Source: Streptomyces phaeochromogenes
GTDB lineage: Bacteria > Actinomycetota > Actinomycetes > Streptomycetales > Streptomycetaceae
NCBI RefSeq assembly: GCF_001418655.1
Contig: NZ_LIQZ01000117.1
Coordinates: forward strand, 1 to 64,000
Reading direction: 5' to 3'
Length of the DNA: 64,000 nt
Shown here: one piece after another, positions 1-7,703 of the stretch
How positions within the stretch are numbered: the first letter of the stretch is position 1
How the letters are laid out: every line of letters starts with the position of its first letter
The notes under the pieces: generated by a model
Database searches by the model: none
What the model saw: the letters and a program-made list of their open reading frames with translations, nothing else
What the model was told of the DNA's origin: nothing
Position numbers and translations under genes: made by a program

Positions 1-528
1 CACTTCTACGGCTTCGAGTGCATCAACCTCGGCAACGGCAAGGACCCCTGGCCCGAGGCCCAGAAGGAGGCAATCGAGAAGGTCTCCGCCGCGATCTGCC
101 GCGCCCACGGCTGGACCGAGCGCTCCGTCATCGGCCACAAGGAGTGGCAGCCCGGCAAGACGGACCCGCGCGGCTTCACGATGGACGGCATGCGCAAGCG
201 CATAGCAGAGCGGCTGCGCGGCAAGGGCGACAGCGGCAAACCCGCCCCCGACCCGAAGCCCGCACCCAAGCCCTCGTACGAGCCCTTCCCGGGCGGTGGG
301 TTCTTCCACATCGGCCAGAAGTCAGCCGTGATCACGGCCATGGGCCGCCGTCTCGTCGCCGAGGGCTGCGGTCGCTACGAGAGCGGCCCCGGCCCCGACT
401 GGACCGAGGCCGACCGCAAGTCCTACGCGGCCTGGCAACAGAAGCGGGGCTTCAAGGGCAAGGACGCGGACGGCATCCCGGGCAAGGTCACGTGGGACGC
501 GCTGAAGGTGCCCAGCTCGGGCGACTGA
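1..528 (+). CDS. N-acetylmuramoyl-L-alanine amidase with C-terminal peptidoglycan-binding domain (5' truncated)
   Basis: The frame is open from base 1, so the N-terminus lies outside the window. The visible 175 residues start inside an Amidase_2/PGRP-type zinc amidase, which cuts the bond between MurNAc and the stem peptide. The segment GHKEWQPGKTDP carries a zinc-ligand His (visible residue 46), a catalytic-type Lys (53) and an Asp (55), in the T7-lysozyme arrangement. A Pro/Lys/Ala linker at about residues 83-93 leads into a C-terminal region of about 75 residues with the WQ..RGF..KDADGIPG..TW pattern of peptidoglycan-binding folds. Such proteins in Streptomyces are secreted cell-wall hydrolases or phage-type endolysins, and the missing start prevents a choice. 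The next gene is convergent after 55 bases. Confidence 0.85.
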   Translation, partial: HFYGFECINLGNGKDPWPEAQKEAIEKVSAAICRAHGWTERSVIGHKEWQPGKTDPRGFTMDGMRKRIAERLRGKGDSGKPAPDPKPAPKPSYEPFPGGGFFHIGQKSAVITAMGRRLVAEGCGRYESGPGPDWTEADRKSYAAWQQKRGFKGKDADGIPGKVTWDALKVPSSGD

Positions 529-583
529 CCGGCGGCCCGCCGCCGCGCCGGGGCCGCGAACGGGCCGCGGACCCGGCCGGGGG

Positions 584-1951
584 TCAGCCGCCGGTCACCT
601 TGGGCGCCCACGCGCACGCCTCGACCGCCGCCGCCAGCACGGCCCGCTCGGTGGCGGTGAGGGCGTACGCGTCCGGCGTGCCGGACGGCGCGTCCAGGTG
701 CGGGCGGACCCGGTCCGCGTCGGCGGCGGTGAGGGTGGAGAGCGGTTTCATCAGCAGGTTGAGCGGGTGCTCCAGGTCCTGGACGACCGTCGAGTAGAAG
801 TCCGTCGACGAGTTCCTCGTGGAAAGCGCGAGCATGCCCTCGTACACCGCCAGCCGTCCGTACGGCGACGAGGCGAACTTCCCGACGGCGCGCGGGAGCG
901 CCAGATCGTCGTCCTTGCTGTCGGGCCCCGCCTGCACCAGGAAGGGCGGGGCCGGGGAGCGTTCTAGGGTGGCGATGTCGTAGTGGTAGTTGACGTTGCC
1001 GCCCTCCGCCACCAGGAGGTTCCACGGGGCCACCGGGTTGAGCCGGAAGAACGTACGCGGTGACGAGTGCCAGCCGTCGTGCAGTCCGCGGAGACGGCCG
1101 CCGATGACCTGCCAGCGGTACAGGCCCCCGTCGTAGCCTGCCGTGACTATGGAGTCCTCGGTGAAGGTGATCGCGTTGATTGAGCCGTGCCGCAGGGACT
1201 CCACGACGATGTCGTGCATCGGCTGGAGTCGGCTGTCGGTGACGAGGATCCGGGTGTCGTCCGCGAAGGCGATCCGGGTGCCGGTGGCGTCCACGGCGAA
1301 CAGGTCGGCACGCCGGAGGCCGAACTCCCGCAGATTGAGCTGCTCCTGCTCGCCGTCCGCGAGGGCGAAGGCGACGCCGTTCAGCTTCGTGCCCATCACG
1401 AACCCCGTCGCGGTCGCCTCCACCACCGCGTCCAACAGGCCGCTGCCCTGGGCCAGTACGGCCTCCCGCCCGGGTGTGTACTCGACGACCTCCGTGTCGC
1501 CGCGATAGCCCCCGCTGTCGAACTCCCGCCGGGCCACGACCGTTTCGCTGTCGATGGCGCACAGCGACCAGTGCTGCGCGGGCCCCTCGTACAGCGTCGA
1601 CCGCACACCCGTCCGGTCGACGGTGACGACGCGCGAGGTGTGCGCGTCGCGGCCCTTGAGGTCCAGCGCCACGACCGGATGACGCACGGAGAACCCCACC
1701 GGACTGGCGAAGCCCAGCGTGTCGGACAGCCTGTGGGTCGTACGGTCGAACAGCTCCGCCCCGAGCCTGGTCACCTCCCTGTGCGGGAGCCCGGTGAGCA
1801 CGTCCGCCAAACGGGCGTCGGCCTCGGACGGCGGGTCCCACTTGCGGCGTCTCAGATGGGCCGCCGCTCCTGCGGCCTGGGGCAGCGGCAGGGAGAGGAT
1901 CAGCCACCACAGGGTGCGCCAGTCGCCCTTGCGTGCCACTTTGCGCGCCAT
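584..1951 (-). CDS. Beta-propeller-like (WD40-type) protein of the Trypco2/NACHT cassette
   Basis: A 455-residue protein without a signal peptide or membrane segment. Short beta-rich units recur, with patterns such as VTVDRTGVRSTLYEG, SLCAIDSETVVAR and AITFTEDSIVTAGYDGGLYRW. This fits a seven-bladed propeller, but no canonical WD repeats are seen, so the fold is inferred. I placed the start at ATG 1951 (MARKVARKGDW). The frame stays open to 2137, but that upstream part reads through a simple repeat and looks artefactual. No strong ribosome-binding site is visible, so the start is uncertain. It lies about 200 bases downstream of the trypsin-NACHT gene on the same strand. A likely role is ligand recognition or scaffolding in that cassette, which is inference; it may instead be independent. 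Confidence 0.6.
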   Translation of the reverse strand: MARKVARKGDWRTLWWLILSLPLPQAAGAAAHLRRRKWDPPSEADARLADVLTGLPHREVTRLGAELFDRTTHRLSDTLGFASPVGFSVRHPVVALDLKGRDAHTSRVVTVDRTGVRSTLYEGPAQHWSLCAIDSETVVARREFDSGGYRGDTEVVEYTPGREAVLAQGSGLLDAVVEATATGFVMGTKLNGVAFALADGEQEQLNLREFGLRRADLFAVDATGTRIAFADDTRILVTDSRLQPMHDIVVESLRHGSINAITFTEDSIVTAGYDGGLYRWQVIGGRLRGLHDGWHSSPRTFFRLNPVAPWNLLVAEGGNVNYHYDIATLERSPAPPFLVQAGPDSKDDDLALPRAVGKFASSPYGRLAVYEGMLALSTRNSSTDFYSTVVQDLEHPLNLLMKPLSTLTAADADRVRPHLDAPSGTPDAYALTATERAVLAAAVEACAWAPKVTGG

Positions 1952-2094
1952 ACCGATCGGATCCGGACCACCGTCGATGCGCGGGATCACCGTGTGCCGC
2001 CTCCCCGTTGGTGAGCTTCCACCCCTGGTCACCGTGCGGACACATTCTGTCGCAGGTGTCACGGCGAGAGCCAGCGTGTTGTCACGTGGGGAAC

Positions 2095-2172
2095 GTGGAG
2101 AACCAGCAACGAGCAACCAGCAGCCAGAAACGAGCAACCGGCAACCGGCACGTCGTCAGGTGGAGAACCAGC
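2095..2172. repeat. Short repeat cluster between NACHT gene and beta-propeller gene
   Basis: The 13-mer gtggagaaccagc occurs at 2095-2107 and again at 2160-2172, where it covers the last codons of the trypsin-NACHT gene. Between the copies lie several degenerate units of the type gcaaccagc / gagcaaccgg. The arrangement looks like slippage expansion seeded from the 3' end of the gene. It explains the odd repetitive N-terminus of the extended frame of the downstream gene. Confidence 0.6.
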
Positions 2173-5100
2173 CGCCCGGCTTGATGTCCACCCCGAGCCG
2201 GCGCAGCGTCGCGTCCTTCAGCCGCGGGTCGAAGTCGCCCATGGCGTTGGCCGCACGGACCTGTACGGAGCGGCCGGCCTCCGGCGACTCGGCCAGCTCC
2301 CGCAGCAGCCGCAGCCCCTCCTCACGGTCCACTTCCGCCAGGGCGTGCGCGGCGACCACCCGGACCTCGTCGGTCGACCCGACGGCGTACGACCGCAGAA
2401 GAGGCAGCCCGGCCTCCCGGTTGCGTTCGGCGAGCAGCGCGGCGGCCCGGATGCGCGGGCCGTCGTCCCAGCCCGGCTCCCGGGCGAGCGCGGCCAACCG
2501 GGCCTCCCCGTCGGCCGGTTCGTAGTGGGCGAGCTCAAGTGCCGCGCGCAGCCGGTGCCGGGGTTCCTGGCCGGCGGCGCGGGCGATGGCGTCCAGGGCG
2601 CGAGCCCCCTCCGCGTGGTCGTGCTGCGCGAGAAGCACCGCGGCGTCGCAGCCGTATCGGCCGTGCAGGGCACCGTCGGCGAAGTCGCGCAGGAGGAGCG
2701 TGCCCGCGTCCGTCCGGTAACGGGCGAGGCGGTGTGCCGCTTCGACGCGGTAGCCGGCGTCGACCCGTTCGTCGCGGGCGATGCGTTCCAGGAGCAGGGT
2801 CGCCTCGGTCCGGGTCCGGCCGTCGTCCTCGGCCGACGAGGCGAGCGCGTCGGCCGCGTACACCCGGCTGTCCGCGAAGAACCGCCCGTCGGCGGCGAAC
2901 CGCCGCAGACAGTCGGTCCCGGCCGTCGGGTCGTGGGCGCACAGCGCGATGGCCGCGTCGACCTTGGCCACGTCGGGGCAGCGCGGGTCCGCGACCAGGG
3001 CGTGCAGCCGGGACGTACCCGCGGAGGTGTCGTGGTCGGCCAGCCGGGCGGCGGCCACGGCGCAGTGGCGGGACGGCGCGTCGTCCGCGAACCGGGCGAG
3101 CAGCTCCGTGCCCGCCTCCCGGTCGATGTGGGCCAGGTACCACGCCGCGGCGATCCGCAGGTCCAGGGGGTACGAGCCGTCGTGCGCGAAGGTCCGCAGC
3201 AGGTCGGTGCCGCGTGGGTCGTGACCGGCCAGGGCCCCGGCGGCGTTGATCCGGTCCACGGGCACGGAGCGGGGATCGGTCGCCATGTCGTGCAGCCGGC
3301 GCTGCTGCTGCGGCAGATGCGCGAGCGAGGAGTGGGTCCCGCGCCAGTTCCGGACGACCGGGGCCGTATCGCGCTCCTGCTCGTCGGTGCGGCGCCACAG
3401 GAGTTCGAGGATCCGGCCGCGGGTGTCCTCGTCGCACATGCCCTCCGCCAGCAGCGACGCCGCCTGCTCGACCCGTTCGGGATCGGCGGCCAGCTCGCTC
3501 GTGATCCCGCGCCGCACGTCGGGCGGATGACGGTCGAAGGCGAACAGCGCGGCGACCCGGGTGTCGGCGTCGGAGAGGGCGTCGCCCCAGGTGGCGGGGT
3601 CGGTGCCGTAGCGGTCCCGGAGGTGGTCGGCGGCCAGGTACTCGGCGAACGTGCGGTGCAGGAAACGGGGATGAGCCGTATGGACGTCGACGACCACCCC
3701 GGTGGCTTCGAGCAGCGCGGTCACCGCCCGACGCCGGTACGGGTCGCCGTCGGCGGGTTCGACGGGGTCGGCCGGATCGGCCAGCAGTCCCGTGGCGGCG
3801 CCGACGATCGGTGTGCCGTGCCGCAGATACGTGTCGGCGAGGTCGCCGAGGAAGCCGCGCAGCGCGACGGTGACGGCGGCGTGCCGCGGGGCCTCCCGCG
3901 CGTGCCGCTCGCGCAGCCTGCCCAGCAACTCCTCGATCCGGTCCCGCAGATGGGGTTCGTACGGGCTCTGCCGCTGCGGGAAGCGGCCGAGGAACTCCGC
4001 CACCGCGCGGGCGTACAGGTCGACCCTGCGGGTCTGCACGCGCGGTTCGCCGCCCGGGTCGAAGTACTGCCCCACCGCGAGATGCGCGAGCAGCGGCAAC
4101 CGCACCAGGTCGAGCATGCCGTTGCCCCGTACGTACGCCAGGAACTCCGCCGCCCGGGCCGCGGCCCGGGCGTGGACCTCGGGGTCCAACAGCCGTTCGG
4201 CGCCGCCCGTCTGATGGGCCATCACGAATCGGCGCAACTGCTCGTCGGTGAACGGCTGCAGCCGGAACTCCGTGGCTCCGGCGCCGGCCAGGCCGCGCCA
4301 GGCGCTGTCGTGCAGGCTGCGCGCGGACAGCAGCAGACGGCGCTCCATGCCGGGCCCGCTCGCGCTCTCCCGGGCCGCGGCGAGCAGGACCTCCATGACC
4401 TGCCGCCAGTCCTCGGGCCCGGTCACCTCGTCGAGCGCGTCCACCATCACCAGCACCCGCGCGCCCGGCACCGGCGGCCCCGCGTCCAGCAACGCCCGCG
4501 CCCCCGGCCCCGCGGCCGACGCGATCGAGTCGTGCCCCACGAGCTCGCGCGCGGCGATCCGCAGCGGGAGCAGCGGCCCGAACGGCGCCCCGTCCGGCCT
4601 GTCCGCCCGCGTCGCGTCCCGCCACCACCGCCAGGCCGTGGCCTCCACGTACTCCAGCAGGCTGGACTTGCCGACCCCCGCCTCCCCGGTGACGACGATG
4701 TGGCGGACGGTCGGATCGGCGAGGAGCCGCTCGACGGACACCGGCTGCCCGGTGACCCGGAGAGGCCCGGCCGGGGCCTGGGCGTCCCGGTCGGCGGTGG
4801 TGTCGAGCCGCTGCTGGGTGTAGACGCGGGCGAGTTCGCCGGGTTCGGCGGCCCGGTAGGTGAGACCGCCCCGGTCCCGTACCGCGTCGGGCGCGGGAGC
4901 GGCGGCGAGCAACTCGGGCGGCAGCAGCGGACGGTGGCCCCGGCGCCAGAACCGTCCCGTGGTGCCCGGCTGCTTCGGCGAGGCGCTCCGGCGACCGTCC
5001 GTGCCCTGGCGCCGCGTGCCGTCACCGGAGCCGGTCCGCCCCGGATCCCGCTCCGGCCGCTCGCTCCGCCCGTACGCCCACGCGCCCGCTCCGCCGGCCC

Positions 5101-5809
5101 ACCGGATCCACTCCGCCAGCAGCGGATCGTCCGCGAACGTCCGCGCGGGCACGGCCCGCAGCTCGGCGACGGGTCCGGAACCGCCACCGGCGTCGGCGGT
5201 GACGAGTCCCACCAGCCGGTCCCCGGCGAACAGCGCGGCCCCCGACATCCCCGCCCAGCCGCTGCCGGGCGTCGGCCGGGCGAGCGCGCCGGTCGTGATG
5301 ACCCAGTGCCCGGACCGCACCCCCGACAGCGGGTGCAGGACCCCGCCGAACTGCCGGGACTCGCGCACCCTGTCCACCACATCGTGGTCGGGGAAGCCGA
5401 CGGCGGTGACCTCGACCGGGTCGGCGGAGACGAGATCGGCCCAGTACGTCGTCGACCACCCGGCCGTCGGCGTCGCCTGGTCGGCGTCCTCGGTGACCAG
5501 CAGCAGCGCCACATCGCACTCGGGCCGCCACCACACCGTCACCGCGTTCCGGAACGGCCGCCCGGCTGAGGCGTCCGCCAACGCCCGTACCCGGCACGGC
5601 TCGCGGCCGTCGGCCAGCTCGTCCAGCGCCGCCGGCGACAGGGAGCGGCGAGGCGGCGGGGCACCGGGAGCGGCCTCGCCGACAGGTGCCGTGCCCTCGG
5701 CTGCGTGCCACACCGTGAGTACGAGCTGCGGCGTGACGAACCACCCCGAACCCACCACGCCGGCCCGGGGGTTGAACACCTCCGCGACACGCTGAGCGGT
5801 CAACGGCAC
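2156..5809 (-). CDS. Trypsin-like protease - NACHT NTPase - HEAT-like repeat protein
   Basis: A 1217-residue multidomain protein. Residues 1-215 form a chymotrypsin/trypsin-fold protease with a complete apparent triad: H35 in TVWHAAEG, D99 in PECDVALLL, S189 in GMSGAAL. After a variable linker (about 245-350) comes a NACHT STAND NTPase with Walker A GEAGVGKSS (375-383), Walker B VLVMVDALDE (452-461), the sensor-like LLLSARS, and the NACHT-typical end motif FLHRTFAEYLAA. From about residue 830 to the end lie about eleven HEAT-like units of 32-36 residues with the recurring pattern AA..LA.HD...GT.LLR.FA. The GTG start is preceded by AGGAGG at good spacing, 13 bases after the Trypco2 gene, so the two are probably co-transcribed. 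The layout matches STAND-type conflict systems in which target sensing by the repeats releases protease activity. Cytoplasmic location is inferred from the lack of a signal peptide. Confidence 0.88.
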   Translation of the reverse strand: MPLTAQRVAEVFNPRAGVVGSGWFVTPQLVLTVWHAAEGTAPVGEAAPGAPPPRRSLSPAALDELADGREPCRVRALADASAGRPFRNAVTVWWRPECDVALLLVTEDADQATPTAGWSTTYWADLVSADPVEVTAVGFPDHDVVDRVRESRQFGGVLHPLSGVRSGHWVITTGALARPTPGSGWAGMSGAALFAGDRLVGLVTADAGGGSGPVAELRAVPARTFADDPLLAEWIRWAGGAGAWAYGRSERPERDPGRTGSGDGTRRQGTDGRRSASPKQPGTTGRFWRRGHRPLLPPELLAAAPAPDAVRDRGGLTYRAAEPGELARVYTQQRLDTTADRDAQAPAGPLRVTGQPVSVERLLADPTVRHIVVTGEAGVGKSSLLEYVEATAWRWWRDATRADRPDGAPFGPLLPLRIAARELVGHDSIASAAGPGARALLDAGPPVPGARVLVMVDALDEVTGPEDWRQVMEVLLAAARESASGPGMERRLLLSARSLHDSAWRGLAGAGATEFRLQPFTDEQLRRFVMAHQTGGAERLLDPEVHARAAARAAEFLAYVRGNGMLDLVRLPLLAHLAVGQYFDPGGEPRVQTRRVDLYARAVAEFLGRFPQRQSPYEPHLRDRIEELLGRLRERHAREAPRHAAVTVALRGFLGDLADTYLRHGTPIVGAATGLLADPADPVEPADGDPYRRRAVTALLEATGVVVDVHTAHPRFLHRTFAEYLAADHLRDRYGTDPATWGDALSDADTRVAALFAFDRHPPDVRRGITSELAADPERVEQAASLLAEGMCDEDTRGRILELLWRRTDEQERDTAPVVRNWRGTHSSLAHLPQQQRRLHDMATDPRSVPVDRINAAGALAGHDPRGTDLLRTFAHDGSYPLDLRIAAAWYLAHIDREAGTELLARFADDAPSRHCAVAAARLADHDTSAGTSRLHALVADPRCPDVAKVDAAIALCAHDPTAGTDCLRRFAADGRFFADSRVYAADALASSAEDDGRTRTEATLLLERIARDERVDAGYRVEAAHRLARYRTDAGTLLLRDFADGALHGRYGCDAAVLLAQHDHAEGARALDAIARAAGQEPRHRLRAALELAHYEPADGEARLAALAREPGWDDGPRIRAAALLAERNREAGLPLLRSYAVGSTDEVRVVAAHALAEVDREEGLRLLRELAESPEAGRSVQVRAANAMGDFDPRLKDATLRRLGVDIKPGGWFST

Positions 5810-5822
5810 GTCCAGGGCCTCC

Positions 5823-6146
5823 TCAGCGCGGCTCGCCGTCGACGTCGGCGGTCACCCGCACGGGACCGTCCCCGCCCGCCGCCACCGGGTTGAGCGTGAG
5901 GGACAGCCGGTGGGTCGTCTCCGACGCGGCCTTCCCCGCCGCCCCGAACGACACCACTCCGAAGCTCAGTCCGCCGCTGCCAGAACCCTCGCGCGTGATG
6001 GCGAGCGCCAACTCGACGTCCACCTGCCCGAGTTCGAACTGCAGCGGCTCACCGCTGCCGCGCGCCATCGCGGCCGTCAACTCGGCCCGCAACGCCTCGA
6101 TCGTCTCGGCAAGACCACCGGCAACAGCCCCGCTCTCACTGCCCAT
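5823..6146 (-). CDS. Trypco2 (trypsin-co-occurring domain 2) family small protein
   Basis: A 107-residue acidic protein. The stretch from residue 12, with TIEALRAEL, the FELGQVDVELALAITREG segment and a GLSFGVVSFGAAGKA strand pair, is the characteristic Trypco2 pattern: an N-terminal helix, then an ELG.V.ELE strand, then a final GADGK-like hairpin and L.L.P ending. Trypco domains are known from small genes next to trypsin-like proteases in NTPase-based bacterial conflict systems, and that is the context here. The start is ATG 6146; the longer open frame upstream runs into the neighbouring gene and is rejected. It is the first gene of the minus-strand cassette. It may be a regulator or substrate of the protease, which is inference. 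Confidence 0.85.
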   Translation of the reverse strand: MGSESGAVAGGLAETIEALRAELTAAMARGSGEPLQFELGQVDVELALAITREGSGSGGLSFGVVSFGAAGKAASETTHRLSLTLNPVAAGGDGPVRVTADVDGEPR

Positions 6147-6252
6147 CGCACGACCCCCGTGACTTCGCTGCGGCACCGTGAACACCGTCCATGATGACAC
6201 CCGTGTCTCCCGGCGCCCCTTGCCAGGGCGGCGGGCCGGAGCCCGCCCGGCG

Positions 6253-7629
6253 CTACGCGGAGTCGGCGTTCGAGGGCGGATACGGCGGCCGAGCCGGAAT
6301 CGCCGCCGAGGGGGACGGCAACGGCGGCAGCGCCGTCTCGTGCAGCCACGACCGGAACAGGTCGTCCAACGGCTCGGTCGCGAACCGGGCCACATGCGTC
6401 GTGAAGGCCGCCGTGGTGACCGTGCCACCCCGGTGCACCGACGCCCATCCGCGCAGCATCCGGAAGAACGCGTCGTCCCCCAGCGCACACCGCACCGCGT
6501 GCAGCAGCAGCCCGCCACGCTCGTAGAGCCGGTCGTCGAACATCAGCTTGCGGCCCGGGTCGGACAGCCTGAGGTCCTGCGGCAGCGCGGACAGCTTGCG
6601 GTGCGCGAGGCCCGCGAGCGCCTGGGCGTTGCGCCCACCGGACCGCTCCGACCACAGCCACTCCGCGTACTTCGCGAACCCCTCGTTCAGCCAGATGTGC
6701 CGCCAGTCGGCGATGCTCACACTGTTGCCGAACCACTGGTGGGCCAGCTCGTGCGCCACCAGCCGCTCCGAACTCCGCGCCCCGTCCACGTGGTTGGCGC
6801 CGAACAGGGACAGCCCCTGTGCCTCCACAGGGACGTCCAGCTCCTCCTCGGTGACGACCACCGCGTACTCGCCGAACGGGTACGGGCCGAAGAGCTCCTC
6901 GAAGAGCTGCATCATCGAAGGCTGCCGCGCGAAGTCCCGGGAGAACTCGGTGAGCAGGTGCGCCGGAATGTGCCCGGCCTGCGGGACACCGCCGAGACCC
7001 GGATCGCCGAGCAGCACGGTCTGGTACTTCCCGATCGACAGCCCGACCAGATAGCTGGACGTGGGCGCCGACTGCTCGTACACCCATGTCGTGGTGGACG
7101 CCTTCGTCGTACGGGTCAGCAGCCGGCCGCCCGCCACCACCGAGTACGCCGACGGCGTGGTGATCGAGATCTGGTACGAGGCCTTGTCCGCGGGCCGGTC
7201 GTTGCACGGGTACCAGGACGGCGCCCCGACCGGCTGGCTGGCCACCAGAGCCCCGTCCTCCAGCTCCTCCCAGCCGAGCCCGCCCCACGGGCTGCGCACC
7301 GGCTTGGGGTTCCCCGACCAGTGCACCTCCACCGTGAACGCGGCACCGGCCCGGACCGGCTTCGGCGGGCGGATCCGCAGCCTGCCGCCGCGGTGCGTGT
7401 AGTGCGTCGTCCGCCCGTCGACCCTGACCCGGCCGATCCGGAAGTCGGCGAGGTTCAGCTGGAACTCGGCGACCGGCGACCGGCCCGCTATGGCGTTCAG
7501 GCGCGCGGTGCCGGACAGCCGGTTGGGTCCCGGACGGTAGTCCAGGGCGAGTTCGTACCGATGCACCCGGTAACGGGGATCACCGTTCGCCGGGAAGTAC
7601 GGATCCGCTCCCACTGTCTGCTGAACCAC
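6253..7629 (-). CDS. M1 family zinc aminopeptidase
   Basis: A 458-residue gluzincin. The catalytic signature HELAHQWFGNSVSI followed by WLNEGFAKY gives the HExxH-18-E zinc site of M1 aminopeptidases, and GLSLFG stands in the position of the family's GAMEN exopeptidase motif. The protein is about half the length of full M1 enzymes such as PepN and lacks the long C-terminal domain, as do other short actinobacterial M1 proteins. I chose GTG 7629 because AGGGAG lies 11 bases upstream and translation then begins just before the conserved DPYFPANGDPRYR segment. An ATG at 7716 would extend it by 29 poorly conserved residues and overlap the synthetase gene. No signal peptide is evident, so it is probably intracellular. 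Confidence 0.85.
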   Translation of the reverse strand: MVQQTVGADPYFPANGDPRYRVHRYELALDYRPGPNRLSGTARLNAIAGRSPVAEFQLNLADFRIGRVRVDGRTTHYTHRGGRLRIRPPKPVRAGAAFTVEVHWSGNPKPVRSPWGGLGWEELEDGALVASQPVGAPSWYPCNDRPADKASYQISITTPSAYSVVAGGRLLTRTTKASTTTWVYEQSAPTSSYLVGLSIGKYQTVLLGDPGLGGVPQAGHIPAHLLTEFSRDFARQPSMMQLFEELFGPYPFGEYAVVVTEEELDVPVEAQGLSLFGANHVDGARSSERLVAHELAHQWFGNSVSIADWRHIWLNEGFAKYAEWLWSERSGGRNAQALAGLAHRKLSALPQDLRLSDPGRKLMFDDRLYERGGLLLHAVRCALGDDAFFRMLRGWASVHRGGTVTTAAFTTHVARFATEPLDDLFRSWLHETALPPLPSPSAAIPARPPYPPSNADSA

Positions 7630-7703
7630 TGAAGTGTCTGCTCCCTGCGCTGTGCTCGTACGGCGTGCCGGCCTTCCCTCCCCGGGCGCCGTACGGGCCG
7701 CGC

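Noticed and set aside
1749..2137. N-terminal extension of the beta-propeller protein upstream to 2137
   Set aside because: The upstream part (1952-2137) translates simple repeats into Leu/Val/Trp-rich sequence and lacks a ribosome-binding site; ATG 1951 is preferred.
2345..5569. 1074-codon plus-strand open frame antisense to the trypsin-NACHT gene
   Set aside because: High-GC shadow frame; composition is Arg/Gly/Pro/Val without domains, and the minus-strand gene has clear motifs.
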